A stretch of DNA of 64,000 nt from Stenotrophomonas maltophilia. Its GTDB lineage: Bacteria; Pseudomonadota; Gammaproteobacteria; Xanthomonadales; Xanthomonadaceae. Where the stretch lies: the NCBI RefSeq assembly GCF_039555535.1, contig NZ_CP154630.1, positions 3,795,001 to 3,859,000 on the forward strand. The letters run 5' to 3'. Positions 56,274 to 64,000 of the stretch are shown here, piece after piece; within the stretch, counting starts at the first letter, position 1; the number at the start of each line of letters is the position of its first letter. The position numbers were made by a program, and so were the translations under genes. The notes beneath the pieces were generated by a model. It had not been told where the DNA came from. It made no database searches and saw only the letters and a program-made list of their open reading frames with translations.

Positions 56274-58121
56274 ATGGATACCGCGCTGACGCTGACCAAC
56301 GACATGAAGCTCGTGCTCGGGCTGGTCGGCTTCACGATGGCGATGTTCCTGTTCGAGCGCATCCGCGCCGACGTGGTCGCGCTGGTGGTGCTGGTGGTGC
56401 TGGGTGTCACCGGCCTGATCGCGCCAGAAGAGATCTTCGGCGGCTTCTCCGGTAACGCGGTGATGAGCATCATCGCCACGACCATCCTCGGTGCGGGTCT
56501 GGACCGCACCGGGGCGCTGAACCGGCTGGCCGCCTGGCTGCTGCGGCGCGGCCATGGCGTCGAGCAGCGGCTGCTGATGATGACCACGGCCATCGCCGGC
56601 CTGAACTCGTCCTTCATGCAGAACCCGTCGGTGATGGCGCTGTACCTGCCGGTCGCTTCGCGGCTGGCAGCGCGCACCGGCCTGACCCTGCAGCGCCTGC
56701 TGCTGCCGATCTCGGCGGCGATCGTGATGGGCGGCGCGCTGACCATGGTCGGCAACTCGCCGCTGATCCTGCTGAACGATCTGCTGGCCTCGGCCAACAA
56801 CAACCTGCCCTCGGGCCTGGCCACCATCGAACCGCTGCGCATGTTCGCGCCGCTGCCCATCGGCGTGGCCCTGCTGATCGCCTCGCTGCTGTATTTCCGC
56901 TATTACGGCGACCGCAAGCTGGTCGAAGAAGAAAGCCTGGTCAACGACGGTGTCACGCCGGCGCGCACCGAGAGCTACTTCGCCAAGACCTACGGCATTG
57001 AAGGTGATGTGTTCGAGCTGGTGGTCAGTGCCGAAAGCCCGCTGGTGGGCATGACCCTGGGCGAGGCCGAGAACCTGCACGACGCGCCGCTGCTGCTTGC
57101 CCTGAAGACCGGCAACGACACCCGCCTGGCGCCGCCGGCGGAAATGCGCATCTGGGTTGGCAGCGTGCTCGGTGCGATGGGGCCGCGTGAGCAGATCAAC
57201 GACTTCGCGCAGAACCAGTTCCTGCGCATGTCCTCGCGCCTGAAGCACCTGGGCGACCTGTTCAATCCCAGCCGTGCCGGTATTTCCGAGGCGGTGGTGC
57301 CGCCGACCTCGAACGTGATCGGCAAGAGCGCGGCCGATCTGCGCCTGCGCAAGGAGCGCGGCATCAGCCTGCTGGCGATCAACCGCGACAAGCAGGTGAT
57401 CCGCGAGGACGTGCGCGATGTGCAGCTGCGCGCCGGTGACATGCTGGTGTTCCACAGCATCTGGACCGACCTGGCGCAGGCCGCGCGCAGCCGCGACTTC
57501 GTGGTGGTGACCGACTACCCGACGGGCGAACAGCGCCCGCACAAGTTCAAGATCGCGATGGCGATCTTCGCGTTGACCATCCTCATCGCGCTGACCAGCA
57601 AGCTGCCGGTGGCGCTGACGCTGATGACCGGCGTGGCTGGCATGCTGCTGACCGGCGTACTGCGCATGGACGAGGCCTACGCCTCGATCAACTGGAAGAC
57701 GGTGTTCATGATGGCCGGGCTGATTCCGCTCGGCTGGGCGATGGATTCCAGCGGTGCGGCGGCGTGGGTGGCTGGCCATACCATCGACAAGTTGCCCACC
57801 GGTATCCCGATCTGGGTGCTGGAAGTGGCACTGGCGCTGCTGACCACGGCGTTCTCGCTGGTGATCAGCCACGTGGGTGCGACCATCGTGATGGTGCCCA
57901 TTGCGGTGAACCTGGCACTGGCGGCCGGTGGCAACCCGACCGCGTTCGCGCTGATCGTGGCGCTGTCGGCGTCCAACAACCTGATGACGGCGTCGAATCC
58001 GGTGATTTCGATGATCACCGGTCCGGCCAATTACACCCCGCGCGAGATGTGGCGGGTCGGCGGACCGTTGTCGCTGATCTACACCTGTGTGGTGGTATTG
58101 ATGATCAACCTGATGTTCTGA
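56274..58121 (+). CDS. SLC13/DASS-type permease with central TrkA-C (RCK_C) domains
   Basis: The 615-residue inner-membrane protein has the two-halved SLC13 architecture: helices 1-6 with GGFSGNAVMSIIATTILGAGLDRTG and QNPSVMALYLPVASRLA, a cytosolic insert at about 220-410 with two TrkA-C-like domains (DVFELVVSAESPLVGMTLGEAE, RGISLLAINRDKQVIREDV), and a second membrane half with LSASNNLMTASNPVISMITG. These proteins usually carry di/tricarboxylates, sulfate or similar anions with Na+; the substrate is not predictable. It lies 27 bp after trmB. GAGGA is rather far from the ATG, so an internal ATG (residue 11) is possible. Confidence 0.85.
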   Translation: MDTALTLTNDMKLVLGLVGFTMAMFLFERIRADVVALVVLVVLGVTGLIAPEEIFGGFSGNAVMSIIATTILGAGLDRTGALNRLAAWLLRRGHGVEQRLLMMTTAIAGLNSSFMQNPSVMALYLPVASRLAARTGLTLQRLLLPISAAIVMGGALTMVGNSPLILLNDLLASANNNLPSGLATIEPLRMFAPLPIGVALLIASLLYFRYYGDRKLVEEESLVNDGVTPARTESYFAKTYGIEGDVFELVVSAESPLVGMTLGEAENLHDAPLLLALKTGNDTRLAPPAEMRIWVGSVLGAMGPREQINDFAQNQFLRMSSRLKHLGDLFNPSRAGISEAVVPPTSNVIGKSAADLRLRKERGISLLAINRDKQVIREDVRDVQLRAGDMLVFHSIWTDLAQAARSRDFVVVTDYPTGEQRPHKFKIAMAIFALTILIALTSKLPVALTLMTGVAGMLLTGVLRMDEAYASINWKTVFMMAGLIPLGWAMDSSGAAAWVAGHTIDKLPTGIPIWVLEVALALLTTAFSLVISHVGATIVMVPIAVNLALAAGGNPTAFALIVALSASNNLMTASNPVISMITGPANYTPREMWRVGGPLSLIYTCVVVLMINLMF

Positions 58122-58140
58122 GGGTTGGGGTTTGTTGGCA

Positions 58141-58158
58141 GGGCTGCGCCCTGCACCC
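58141..58158 (+). repeat. Hairpin module preceding palindromic element copy D
   Basis: GCAGGGCTGCGCCCTGC forms a 7-8 bp stem, followed by an AAGC/AACGGC linker before copy D at 58201. It matches the module at 1096 upstream of copy A. Confidence 0.6.
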
Positions 58159-58200
58159 GCAGAAGCCGAAGCAACGGCAACAGCGTGCATTCCGTGGGAT

Positions 58201-58302
58201 GGCGGGGCACTGTGGGTTTGCGGGGACGCCGTGAACCCGTCCATGGGGGCTTGGTCGCGGCATCCATGCCGCTCACACCCCGCAAACCCACAGTGCCCCG
58301 CC
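58201..58302 (+). repeat. Large structured palindromic element, copy D
   Basis: Arms at 58201-58225 and 58278-58302 are complementary over 25 bp without mismatch; their middle, CACTGTGGGTTT, differs from copies A-C. The 52-base cap starts ACGCCGTGAACCCGTCCATG and holds the inner hairpin GCGGC-ATCCAT-GCCGC. It lies in the convergent gap behind the SLC13 gene. Confidence 0.75.
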
Positions 58303-58324
58303 TTCGACAGGTTCATGCTGCTGA

Positions 58325-58427
58325 TGGTGGGTGCCGACCTTGGTCGGCACGGATCTCGCTCTGCTGGGTGTCGACCGTTGGTCGGCACGGATCTCGCTCT
58401 GGTGGGTGTCGACCTTGGTCGACACGG
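58325..58427 (+). repeat. Three tandem GGTGGGTGYCGACC REP units
   Basis: Three copies of a unit of about 38-40 bp (GGGTGCCGACCTTGGTCGGC, then ACGGATCTCGCTCTG as spacer) run in tandem. Within units the dyad changes from GCCGACC/GGTCGGC to GTCGACC/GGTCGAC, and the middle unit is a hybrid. Together with copy D and a SMAG unit they fill the 344 bp gap. Confidence 0.75.
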
Positions 58428-58432
58428 CTTTT

Positions 58433-58457
58433 GTAGAGTCGAGCCGTGCTCGACTGC
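58433..58457 (+). repeat. SMAG/REP palindrome
   Basis: GTAGAGTCGAGCCGTGCTCG is a GTAG-headed dyad directly behind the Rieske gene stop on the opposite strand. Confidence 0.78.
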
Positions 58458-58465
58458 TTCCGGCC

Positions 58466-58801
58466 TCAGGCCAGGTAAACCTGCCCGTCACGCACGTCCA
58501 CCGGCACGGCGCGCAGGCGGTCGCCCTTGCACGGGCCGGCAATGCAGTCGCCGCTGTCCAGCGCGAACGAGGCGCCATGCGCGGCGCAGACCAGGTGGCC
58601 CTCGCGGCTCTTCAGGAACTGGCCCGGGGCCCAATCCAGGCGACGGCCGGCGTGCGGGCAGATATTCAGGAAGGCGCGGACCTGCGCGCCGTCGCGGTAC
58701 AGAACCAGGGACTCGGCATCGCCATCGACCACCGCTTCGACCTCGGCAAACGCACCATCGGCAATGGCTTCAAGGGCGATCAGGGCGGTAGCGGTAGTCA
58801 T
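58466..58801 (-). CDS. Rieske (2Fe-2S) family protein
   Basis: The 111-residue cytosolic protein is almost entirely a Rieske domain: the two cluster-binding boxes are CPHAGRRLDW (Cys-x-His) and VCAAHGASFALDSG (Cys-x2-His). Small stand-alone Rieske proteins of this size usually act as ferredoxins for oxygenases or as nitrite reductase NirD-like subunits, but no partner gene is nearby, so the role is open. The ATG at 58801 has no clear ribosome site. The gene is transcribed toward the repeat-filled gap. Confidence 0.85.
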   Translation of the reverse strand: MTTATALIALEAIADGAFAEVEAVVDGDAESLVLYRDGAQVRAFLNICPHAGRRLDWAPGQFLKSREGHLVCAAHGASFALDSGDCIAGPCKGDRLRAVPVDVRDGQVYLA

Positions 58802-58979
58802 GGCGAAGGCTCGGACGGTAAACCGGAATTGTCGCATGCCTGCTCAGGTGACTGGCTGCGACATGAACACAAGTCATTGATCCGTAATAAGCACAGGCTA
58901 TATTTAACGAGTTTTTCACTCAATGACAGTGGCGCGTCCCGATACTCTGGTTTCGCTGATCCCAGCCTATCGAGCCGCC

Positions 58980-59261
58980 ATGTTCAATCGCGCATCCGCC
59001 TTCAACCAGTTCCGCACCCTGTTCGCGCCGCGCAAGCCGCGCCATCCGCTGGTGCGCGTTGCCGTGGGCCTGCTTGGCCTGGCGATCCTGGCCGCGATGG
59101 TGTTCATCGGTGTGTTCGTCGGTGCGGCGATGATCCTGGTCGGCCTGGCGTGGAAGCTGCTGGCCTCGCGCAAGCCCGGCGCCGCGCGTCCGGTCGACCC
59201 GACCGTGGTCGAGGGCGAGTACCGCGTAGTGCGCAAGCCGGTGCTGCCGGCCTCGCGCTGA
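58980..59261 (+). CDS. Small membrane protein of unknown function
   Basis: The 93-residue protein has a basic N-terminus (FAPRKPRHP), one or two closely spaced hydrophobic helices (VRVAVGLLGLAILAAMVFIGVFVGAAMILVGLAW, read in parts) and a C-terminal tail VVEGEYRVVRKP. I recognise no domain. The ATG at 58980 starts immediately before the conserved-looking part; a longer frame to 58923 adds an unlikely extension. It lies 75 bp before the FAH gene and may be co-transcribed with it. Confidence 0.6.
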   Translation: MFNRASAFNQFRTLFAPRKPRHPLVRVAVGLLGLAILAAMVFIGVFVGAAMILVGLAWKLLASRKPGAARPVDPTVVEGEYRVVRKPVLPASR

Positions 59262-59336
59262 TCCACGTCTTCCGCGCCCGCTGACGGCGGGCGCCATGCG
59301 TTCTAGACTGCGGGCCCGCCCTTCCTGGATGCCCGC

Positions 59337-60053
59337 ATGTCCGATGTCTCCGATGTGATCCCTGCCGTAGCCCTGCCGCGTGTGCCGGTAGCCGGTGGCG
59401 GCAGCTTCCCCGTGCACCGCATCTACTGCGTCGGCCGCAACTTCGCCGACCACGCCCGCGAAATGGGCGCAGCGGTGCCGGCGGCCGATGACCGCGGCCG
59501 CCCGATGTTCTTCAGCAAGCCGGCCGATGCGATCGTGGTCGGTCACGACGATGCCATCCCCTACCCGCCGGCGACTGCCAACCTGCACCACGAAGTGGAA
59601 CTGGTGGTGGCGATCGGCAGCGATGCACCTGCCGGTGAGCTGGCCGTGGCCGATGCCGATGCACTGGTCTACGGCTACGCCGTGGGCCTGGACCTGACCC
59701 GCCGCGACCTGCAGGCCGCCGCCAAGGACAAGGGCCACCCGTGGGACGCGGCCAAGGGCTTCGATGCTTCCGCGCCGATCAGCGAAATCGTCCACGCCGA
59801 GGAAGTGGGCGACCTGGCCGCGCTGAACCTGTCGCTGGAGGTCAACGGCGAGGTGCGCCAGCAGGCGCTGCTGGACCAGATGATCTGGAATGTGCCGGAG
59901 ATCCTGCACGAGCTGTCCAAGCTGTGGCAGCTGCGTGCCGGCGACCTGGTGTTCATGGGCACCCCGTCCGGGGTGGCCGCACTGAAGCCCGGCGACCGCT
60001 TCAGTGCCCGCCTGGAAAACGTGGCCGAGCGCCACGGCGTGATCGCCGGCTGA
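59337..60053 (+). CDS. Fumarylacetoacetate hydrolase family protein
   Basis: The 238-residue cytosolic protein has the FAH domain with [30 protein letters not shown], the metal-site Glu in [12 protein letters not shown] and Asp in [23 protein letters not shown] and [12 protein letters not shown]. This short form resembles FAHD1-type enzymes (oxaloacetate or acylpyruvate hydrolases) rather than true fumarylacetoacetases of about 420 residues. No tyrosine-catabolic genes are nearby, so the substrate is not assigned. Confidence 0.88.
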   Translation: MSDVSDVIPAVALPRVPVAGGGSFPVHRIYCVGRNFADHAREMGAAVPAADDRGRPMFFSKPADAIVVGHDDAIPYPPATANLHHEVELVVAIGSDAPAGELAVADADALVYGYAVGLDLTRRDLQAAAKDKGHPWDAAKGFDASAPISEIVHAEEVGDLAALNLSLEVNGEVRQQALLDQMIWNVPEILHELSKLWQLRAGDLVFMGTPSGVAALKPGDRFSARLENVAERHGVIAG

Positions 60054-60108
60054 CATCACCTGCGCTACCCTGCGCGCTGTCCACTTCCCCCACCGGAGAA
60101 CAACAACA

Positions 60109-60513
60109 ATGGGAATGCTCACCGAGTTCAAGGAATTCGCGATGCGCGGCAACGTCATCGACCTCGCCGTCGGCGTGGTGATCGGCGCGGCCTTCGGCAA
60201 GATCGTGACCGCGCTGGTCGAGAAGATCATCATGCCGCCGCTGGGCTACCTGATCGGCCGCGTGGACTTCTCCAGCTTGGCCTGGACGTTGTCGCCGGCT
60301 CACCTGGGCCCGGATGGCAAGGAGATTCCGGCCGTGGTGGTTGGCTATGGCGACTTCATCAACACCGTCATCCAGTTCGTGATCGTGGCCTTCGCCATCT
60401 TCATCGTGGTCAAGGCGATCAACCGCCTGTCGCGCAAGCAGGAAGCAGCACCGGCCGCCCCGGCCGAGGAAGTGGTGCTGCTGCGCGAGATCCGCGACAG
60501 CCTGAAGAAGTAA
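60109..60513 (+). CDS. mscL: Large-conductance mechanosensitive channel
   Basis: MscL forms a pentameric inner-membrane pore that opens under hypo-osmotic stress. The 134 residues have the N-terminal amphipathic helix and TM1 ([32 protein letters not shown]), a periplasmic loop and TM2 ([19 protein letters not shown]), ending in a charged cytoplasmic helix ([14 protein letters not shown]). CCGGAG before the ATG supports the start. A terminator follows about 105 bp after the stop. Confidence 0.96.
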   Translation: MGMLTEFKEFAMRGNVIDLAVGVVIGAAFGKIVTALVEKIIMPPLGYLIGRVDFSSLAWTLSPAHLGPDGKEIPAVVVGYGDFINTVIQFVIVAFAIFIVVKAINRLSRKQEAAPAAPAEEVVLLREIRDSLKK

Positions 60514-60546
60514 GGGTACCGGGTGCCGTCGGCGCCCCTCCCACCT

Positions 60547-60608
60547 GTAGAGCCGAGCCCACGCTCGGCTGATCTGCAAAAGGCAGCCGAGCATGGGCTC
60601 GGCTCTAC
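60547..60608 (+). repeat. Inverted SMAG/REP pair behind mscL
   Basis: GTAGAGCCGAGCCCACGCTCGG (60547-60571) and an inverse CAGCCGAGCATGGGCTCGGC...CTAC (60584-60608) can fold singly or with each other. Confidence 0.82.
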
Positions 60609-60618
60609 AGAAGCAGGT

Positions 60619-60649
60619 GAAAGCCCCGCTCCGGCGGGGCTTTCGCTTT
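60619..60649 (+). terminator. Rho-independent terminator of mscL
   Basis: GAAAGCCCCGC-TCCG-GCGGGGCTTTC is a perfect 11 bp stem followed by GCTTTG. It lies between mscL and the M28 peptidase gene. Confidence 0.7.
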
Positions 60650-60755
60650 GCCGGACATGGCGGAAAACAGCGTTCGCGCCAGGCATGACCTCCCGCCCAT
60701 GCGCGGGCCTGAACGACTGTTAAGCTCCAAGGCTTGGTCCCTTCCGGAGTTGCCC

Positions 60756-62177
60756 ATGCGTCGCCGCGTCCTTGCCATCGCATCCTCCCTCGCCCTGCTG
60801 GCCGCTCCGGCCTTTGCGGCGCCGCACATCACTACCCTGCCCCCGGCATCGCTGGCCACCGCTGCACAGCTGCGCGATCAGGCACTGGCCGACGACACCG
60901 GCTGGAAGGTGGTCGAATCGCTTACCACCGAAATCGGTCCGCGCATTGCCGGCAGCGAAGCCGACGCCCGCGCCGTGGCCTGGGCTGAGGCCAAGTTCAA
61001 GGCCCTCGGCTTCGACAAGGTGTGGAAGGAGCCGGTGACGTTCCCGAAGTGGGAGCGCCGCAGTGAACACGCCGCCGTGACCGGCAGGAACCCGCAGCCG
61101 CTGCAGATCACCGCACTGGGTGGCAGCCCGGGCGGCACCGTGGAGGCCGAGGTGGTGCGCTTCGCCGACCTGGCCGCGCTGCAGGCCGCACCGGCCGGTT
61201 CGCTGAAGGGCAAGATCGCCTTCGTCGATTACCAGATGCTGCCGTTCCGCGATGGCCGCGACTACGGCCGTGGCGGCGCGATCCGCAGCAAGGGCCCGTC
61301 CGAGGCGATCCGCAAGGGCGCGGTGGGTTTCCTGATGCGCTCGGCCGGCACCGATTCGCACCGCGTGCCGCACACCGGCATCACCCGTTTTGACGATGGC
61401 CTGACCCCCGTGCCGTCAGCCGCACTGTCGGTGCCCGATGCCGACCAGCTGGCCCGCCTGCTGGCCCGTGGCAGCACCACGGTGAAGGTGGCGCTGGACT
61501 GCGGCTGGGATGGCACGGCGACCTCGTACAACGTAATCGGCGAGATCACCGGCCGCAGTCTGCCGAAGGAAGTGGTGGTGATCGGCGGCCACCTTGATTC
61601 GTGGGACCTGGGCACCGGCGCGGTCGATGACGGCGCGGGCGTGGGCATCACCATGGCTGCTGGTCACCTGATCGGCCTGCTGAAGCAGGCACCGAAGCGC
61701 ACCATCCGCGTGATCGCCTTCGCCAATGAAGAACAGGGCCTGTACGGCGGCAAGGCCTACGCCGAAGCACACGCCAAGGACGTAGCCCTGCACCAGCTGG
61801 CCGCCGAAAGCGACTTCGGTGCGGGCCGCATCTATGCCTTCAATACCGGTTCGCCGAATCCGGAAGGCTCGCGCGAAGCCACCAAGCAGATTGCCGAGGT
61901 GATGAAGCCGCTGGGCATCGAGTACCAGGCCGACAAGGGTGGCCCGGGCCCGGACGTCGGCCCGTTGGCCGCCAAGGGCGGCGCGTGGGCGTGGCTGGCG
62001 CAGGATGGTTCGGACTACTTCCACCTGCACCACACCGCCGACGACACGCTGGACAAGATCGACCCGAAGGCACTGGCACAGAACGTGGCCGCCTATGCGG
62101 TATTCGCGTATCTGGCCGCGGAAGCCGATGGCAGTTTCGGCAGCGAAGCCAAGGCGACCACGCCGCCGAACGAGTGA
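60756..62177 (+). CDS. Exported M28-family zinc metallopeptidase with PA domain
   Basis: The 473-residue protein has a signal peptide (VLAIASSLALLAAPAFA), a protease-associated region (about 120-240, KGKIAFVDYQ...GAVGFLMRS) and an M28 catalytic domain. Its two-zinc site is visible as IGGHLDSWDLGTGAVDDGAGV (His, Asp), FANEEQGLYGGKAY (Glu-Glu), AESDFGAGRIY (Asp) and LHHTADDTLDKI (His). Aminopeptidase activity in the periplasm or medium is the family expectation, resembling plasma glutamate carboxypeptidase-like enzymes. CCGGAG before the ATG at 60756 fixes the start. Confidence 0.88.
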   Translation: MRRRVLAIASSLALLAAPAFAAPHITTLPPASLATAAQLRDQALADDTGWKVVESLTTEIGPRIAGSEADARAVAWAEAKFKALGFDKVWKEPVTFPKWERRSEHAAVTGRNPQPLQITALGGSPGGTVEAEVVRFADLAALQAAPAGSLKGKIAFVDYQMLPFRDGRDYGRGGAIRSKGPSEAIRKGAVGFLMRSAGTDSHRVPHTGITRFDDGLTPVPSAALSVPDADQLARLLARGSTTVKVALDCGWDGTATSYNVIGEITGRSLPKEVVVIGGHLDSWDLGTGAVDDGAGVGITMAAGHLIGLLKQAPKRTIRVIAFANEEQGLYGGKAYAEAHAKDVALHQLAAESDFGAGRIYAFNTGSPNPEGSREATKQIAEVMKPLGIEYQADKGGPGPDVGPLAAKGGAWAWLAQDGSDYFHLHHTADDTLDKIDPKALAQNVAAYAVFAYLAAEADGSFGSEAKATTPPNE

Positions 62178-62192
62178 TGCGGTAGCGCCGCA

Positions 62193-62229
62193 GGGTCAGA
62201 GCCCTCGCTATTGGCGAGGGTTCTGACCC
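62193..62229 (+). repeat. GGGTCAGA palindrome, copy 4
   Basis: GGGTCAGAGCCCTCGC and GCGAGGGTTCTGACCC pair over 16 bp with one G-T pair. The inner arm (CCTCGC) differs from the other copies. It lies in the convergent gap between the M28 and AGCS genes. Confidence 0.72.
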
Positions 62230-62238
62230 CTGATCGCA

Positions 62239-63690
62239 TTAGCCCTCCCAAACCCGCGAATTGCGTATCCCGATCGTCTGCGGCTTGAACAGTGGATCAC
62301 GCTGCTTGCGTTTCTGCGCCTCGTAATCGCGCAGTGCGGCCAGGGCAGGCCTTTGTAGCAGCAGGATGGCAATGATGTTCAACCAGCTCATCATGCCCAC
62401 GCCGATATCGCCCAAGGCCCAGGCCACCGTCGCAGTGTTGACTGCCGAGTAGCCTGTGGCAGCCAGGAACAGCAACTGGAAGCCGGTGATGGTCCCCCGC
62501 CCGGGACGATCCCGGGACAGGTAGCTGACATTGGTTTCGGCCATGTAGTACAGCGCCAGGATGGTGGTGAAAGCGAACGGCAGGATAGCGAGCGCGACGA
62601 ACGACTTGCCGAAGCCCGGCAGCGCCGATTCCACCGCATGCTGCACGAAGCGTGGACCGGCCTCGACACCCGGCAGGCTGGCGAACAGCAGGCGCGCTTC
62701 ATCGGGAACACCCTTCACGGCCGGCTCGTAGACGTTGTACAGCCCGGTGGACAGGATCAGGAAGGCCGTTGCGCTGCATACCACCATGGTGTCGATGTAG
62801 ACCGAGAACGACTGCACCAGGCCCTGCTTGACCGGATGCGAGACCTCCGCTGCAGCGGCCGGATGCGCACCACTGCCCATGCCCGCCTCGTTGGATAGAA
62901 CTCCGCGGCGCACGCCCCACTGGATTGCGGTACCGATCATCGCGCCGAACGCAGCATCCACACCGAAGGCACTGCGCAGCACCAGGCCGAAGACCTCGGG
63001 GACCTTGTCCACGTTGATCACCATGACCACGGCCGCGACCAGCAGATACGCCACGGCCATGATCGGCACCACCCACTCGGCTACCCGGGCGATGCGCCGC
63101 ACGCCGCCGTACAGCACGGCCGCAAGTACGACCAGCAACACCGCCGTGGTGCCTGCCACAGGTATGCCCCACGCCTCGTTCACCGCGCTGGTGATGGCAT
63201 TGGACTGGGTACCCGCCAGCATCGCCCCGGCCAGAACAGTAACGAGCGCGAACATCACCGCGTACCAGCGCTGGCCCAGGCCCTTTTCGATGTAGTAAGC
63301 CGGGCCGCCCCGGTACTGGCCGCTGGCGTCGCGCTCCTTGTAGATCTGCGCCAGGGTCGATTCGATGAAGGCGCTGGAAGCGCCGAGGAAGGCCACGACC
63401 CACATCCAGAAAATGGCACCCGGCCCGCCGAAGGAGATGGCCATGGCGACACCGGCAATGTTGCCAACGCCGACCCGGCTGGACAGTGACAACGACAAGG
63501 CCTGGAAGGGTGAGACGCCCGCAGAAGAGCGTTCGTGACGGAACATCAGGCGCAGCATGTCTGGCAGCGCGCGCAGCTGGATGAAGCGCGTGCGCACGCT
63601 GAAATACAGACCTGCCAGCAGGCAGAGCACGACCAGCCAGGGGCTCCAGATGATGCCCAGTACGGCATTGACGATCGATTCGATGCTCAT
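62239..63690 (-). CDS. Alanine/glycine:cation symporter family protein (AGCS)
   Basis: The 483-residue inner-membrane protein has about 10-12 helices and AGCS signatures: FQALSLSLSSRVGVGNIAGVAMAI near the N-terminus, GPGAIFWMWVVAFLGASSAFIESTLAQ (in parts), QWGVRRGVLSNEAGMGSGAHPAAAAEV and a C-terminal YMAETNVSYLS. These carriers import Ala or Gly with Na+ or H+. GAGGGG at good spacing before the ATG at 63690 is preferred to the TTG two codons upstream. It lies twelve bases behind the outer-membrane protein gene, so the two are likely co-transcribed. Confidence 0.92.
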   Translation of the reverse strand: MSIESIVNAVLGIIWSPWLVVLCLLAGLYFSVRTRFIQLRALPDMLRLMFRHERSSAGVSPFQALSLSLSSRVGVGNIAGVAMAISFGGPGAIFWMWVVAFLGASSAFIESTLAQIYKERDASGQYRGGPAYYIEKGLGQRWYAVMFALVTVLAGAMLAGTQSNAITSAVNEAWGIPVAGTTAVLLVVLAAVLYGGVRRIARVAEWVVPIMAVAYLLVAAVVMVINVDKVPEVFGLVLRSAFGVDAAFGAMIGTAIQWGVRRGVLSNEAGMGSGAHPAAAAEVSHPVKQGLVQSFSVYIDTMVVCSATAFLILSTGLYNVYEPAVKGVPDEARLLFASLPGVEAGPRFVQHAVESALPGFGKSFVALAILPFAFTTILALYYMAETNVSYLSRDRPGRGTITGFQLLFLAATGYSAVNTATVAWALGDIGVGMMSWLNIIAILLLQRPALAALRDYEAQKRKQRDPLFKPQTIGIRNSRVWEG

Positions 63691-63702
63691 ATGCAACGCC
63701 CC

Positions 63703-64000
63703 TCAGAAGAACACGCCCAGGGCGACCTGGGGGCTGACGATGCGGCCGGTGTTGCGTCCATCCACGGTGAATTCCACGCCGGCGATCAAGCCCAGCGACG
63801 GACTGAAGTGGTACTCCACTGCCGGTGCCAGAGTGACGCTGCGGCTGGCCGGGCGATGCTCGTCGATGCGCTCGATGGCGCCTCCGGCGTTGCGCGCGAA
63901 GCCGCTGAGCCGCTGGCCAGTCTCGCGGCTGGCAGCCACTTCCATCACGCCCACCCAGCGCGGGTTGAAGCTGTACTCGGCCGCCACCGACAGACCCAGC
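63703..64000 (-). CDS. Outer-membrane beta-barrel protein, C-terminal part (truncated by window edge)
   Basis: About 98 C-terminal residues are visible, with alternating barrel strands (LSVAAEYSFNPRWVGVMEVAA, VTLAPAVEYHFSPSLGLIAGVEFTV) and a final VALGVFF with terminal Phe, the BAM recognition signal. The family cannot be fixed from this fragment; it resembles small transporter-like or OmpW-like barrels. It is upstream of the AGCS symporter with a twelve-base gap, suggesting an outer/inner-membrane uptake pair. The frame is open to position 64000. Confidence 0.6.
   Translation of the reverse strand, partial: LGLSVAAEYSFNPRWVGVMEVAASRETGQRLSGFARNAGGAIERIDEHRPASRSVTLAPAVEYHFSPSLGLIAGVEFTVDGRNTGRIVSPQVALGVFF

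Noticed and set aside
58325..58427. CRISPR-like array
   Set aside because: Only three units about 38-40 bp apart, each unit itself palindromic and the spacer constant (GGATCTCGCTCTG); no cas genes. This is a REP tandem.

Overview
The window is chromosomal DNA of a GC-rich gammaproteobacterium of the family Xanthomonadaceae, most likely Stenotrophomonas (S. maltophilia complex). The evidence is the gene order sucCD / pilSR-pilB-pilA-pilC-pilD-coaE, Xanthomonadaceae-type proteins (XAC2610-like, ColRS-like, YidB-OmpA chimera), and many short GTAG-headed palindromes matching the SMAG repeats described in S. maltophilia. I see no transposase, integrase, prophage gene or CRISPR array. Most of the window is core genome.

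Layout. 1-1081: 3' part of a Kef/YbaL-type antiporter gene. 1.1-1.5 kb: repeat-rich convergent gap. 1.5-6 kb: metY, then an OmpR/EnvZ-class two-component pair and a MipA/OmpV outer-membrane protein. 6-9.6 kb: clpB with a good sigma-32 promoter, and a DUF3014 protein. 9.8-16 kb: glutathione transferase, NCS2 permease, pyruvate oxidase (poxB), an XAC2610-like/SH3 protein and a DUF3574 lipoprotein. 16.3-18.7 kb: TonB-dependent receptor. 19-22.9 kb: trehalose operon otsB-GH15-otsA. 23.3-24.6 kb: YidB-OmpA protein. 24.7-28.4 kb: rluD-pgeF-DUF4166-DCC1 operon divergent from bamD. 28.6-33.8 kb: secreted lipase, nadE, sucCD. 34-43.3 kb: type IV pilus locus. 43.5-46.6 kb: ColRS-like system with two paralogous small exported proteins. 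46.8-52.0 kb: rimK, then a GlxA-type regulator divergent from MFS / hotdog thioesterase / acyl-CoA-dehydrogenase-like genes. 52.2 kb: tRNA-Gly(CCC). 52.4-58.1 kb: EstA autotransporter, thiS, thiG, trmB, SLC13 transporter. 58.5-64 kb: Rieske protein, small membrane protein, FAH hydrolase, mscL, M28 peptidase, AGCS symporter and the 3' end of an outer-membrane protein gene.

How it works together. The pilus block is nearly self-contained: PilS/PilR is a sigma-54-dependent two-component system, and a near-consensus sigma-54 promoter (TGGCACG-N4-CTGC) lies upstream of pilA on the correct strand. PilB is the assembly ATPase, PilC the inner-membrane platform and PilD the prepilin peptidase. Trehalose is made by OtsA and OtsB, with a GH15 hydrolase encoded between them. 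clpB carries a heat-shock promoter and an intrinsic terminator. bamD/rluD/pgeF keep the order seen in E. coli, but clpB has separated from them by about 17 kb.

Most unusual signals. (1) Four copies of a structured palindromic element, at 1161-1262, 12384-12489, 12663-12772 and 58201-58302. Each has a 24-27 bp outer stem enclosing a conserved cap that holds an inner hairpin. The outer arms differ between copies yet stay complementary within each copy, and the inner hairpin covaries too, so structure rather than sequence appears to be conserved. (2) The 48.8-52.0 kb metabolic cluster next to a tRNA, whose acyl-CoA-dehydrogenase-like enzyme has FDGT where YEGT is usual. (3) A structured 3' region of metY. 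All motif and structure calls were made by eye; no alignment or folding program was run.
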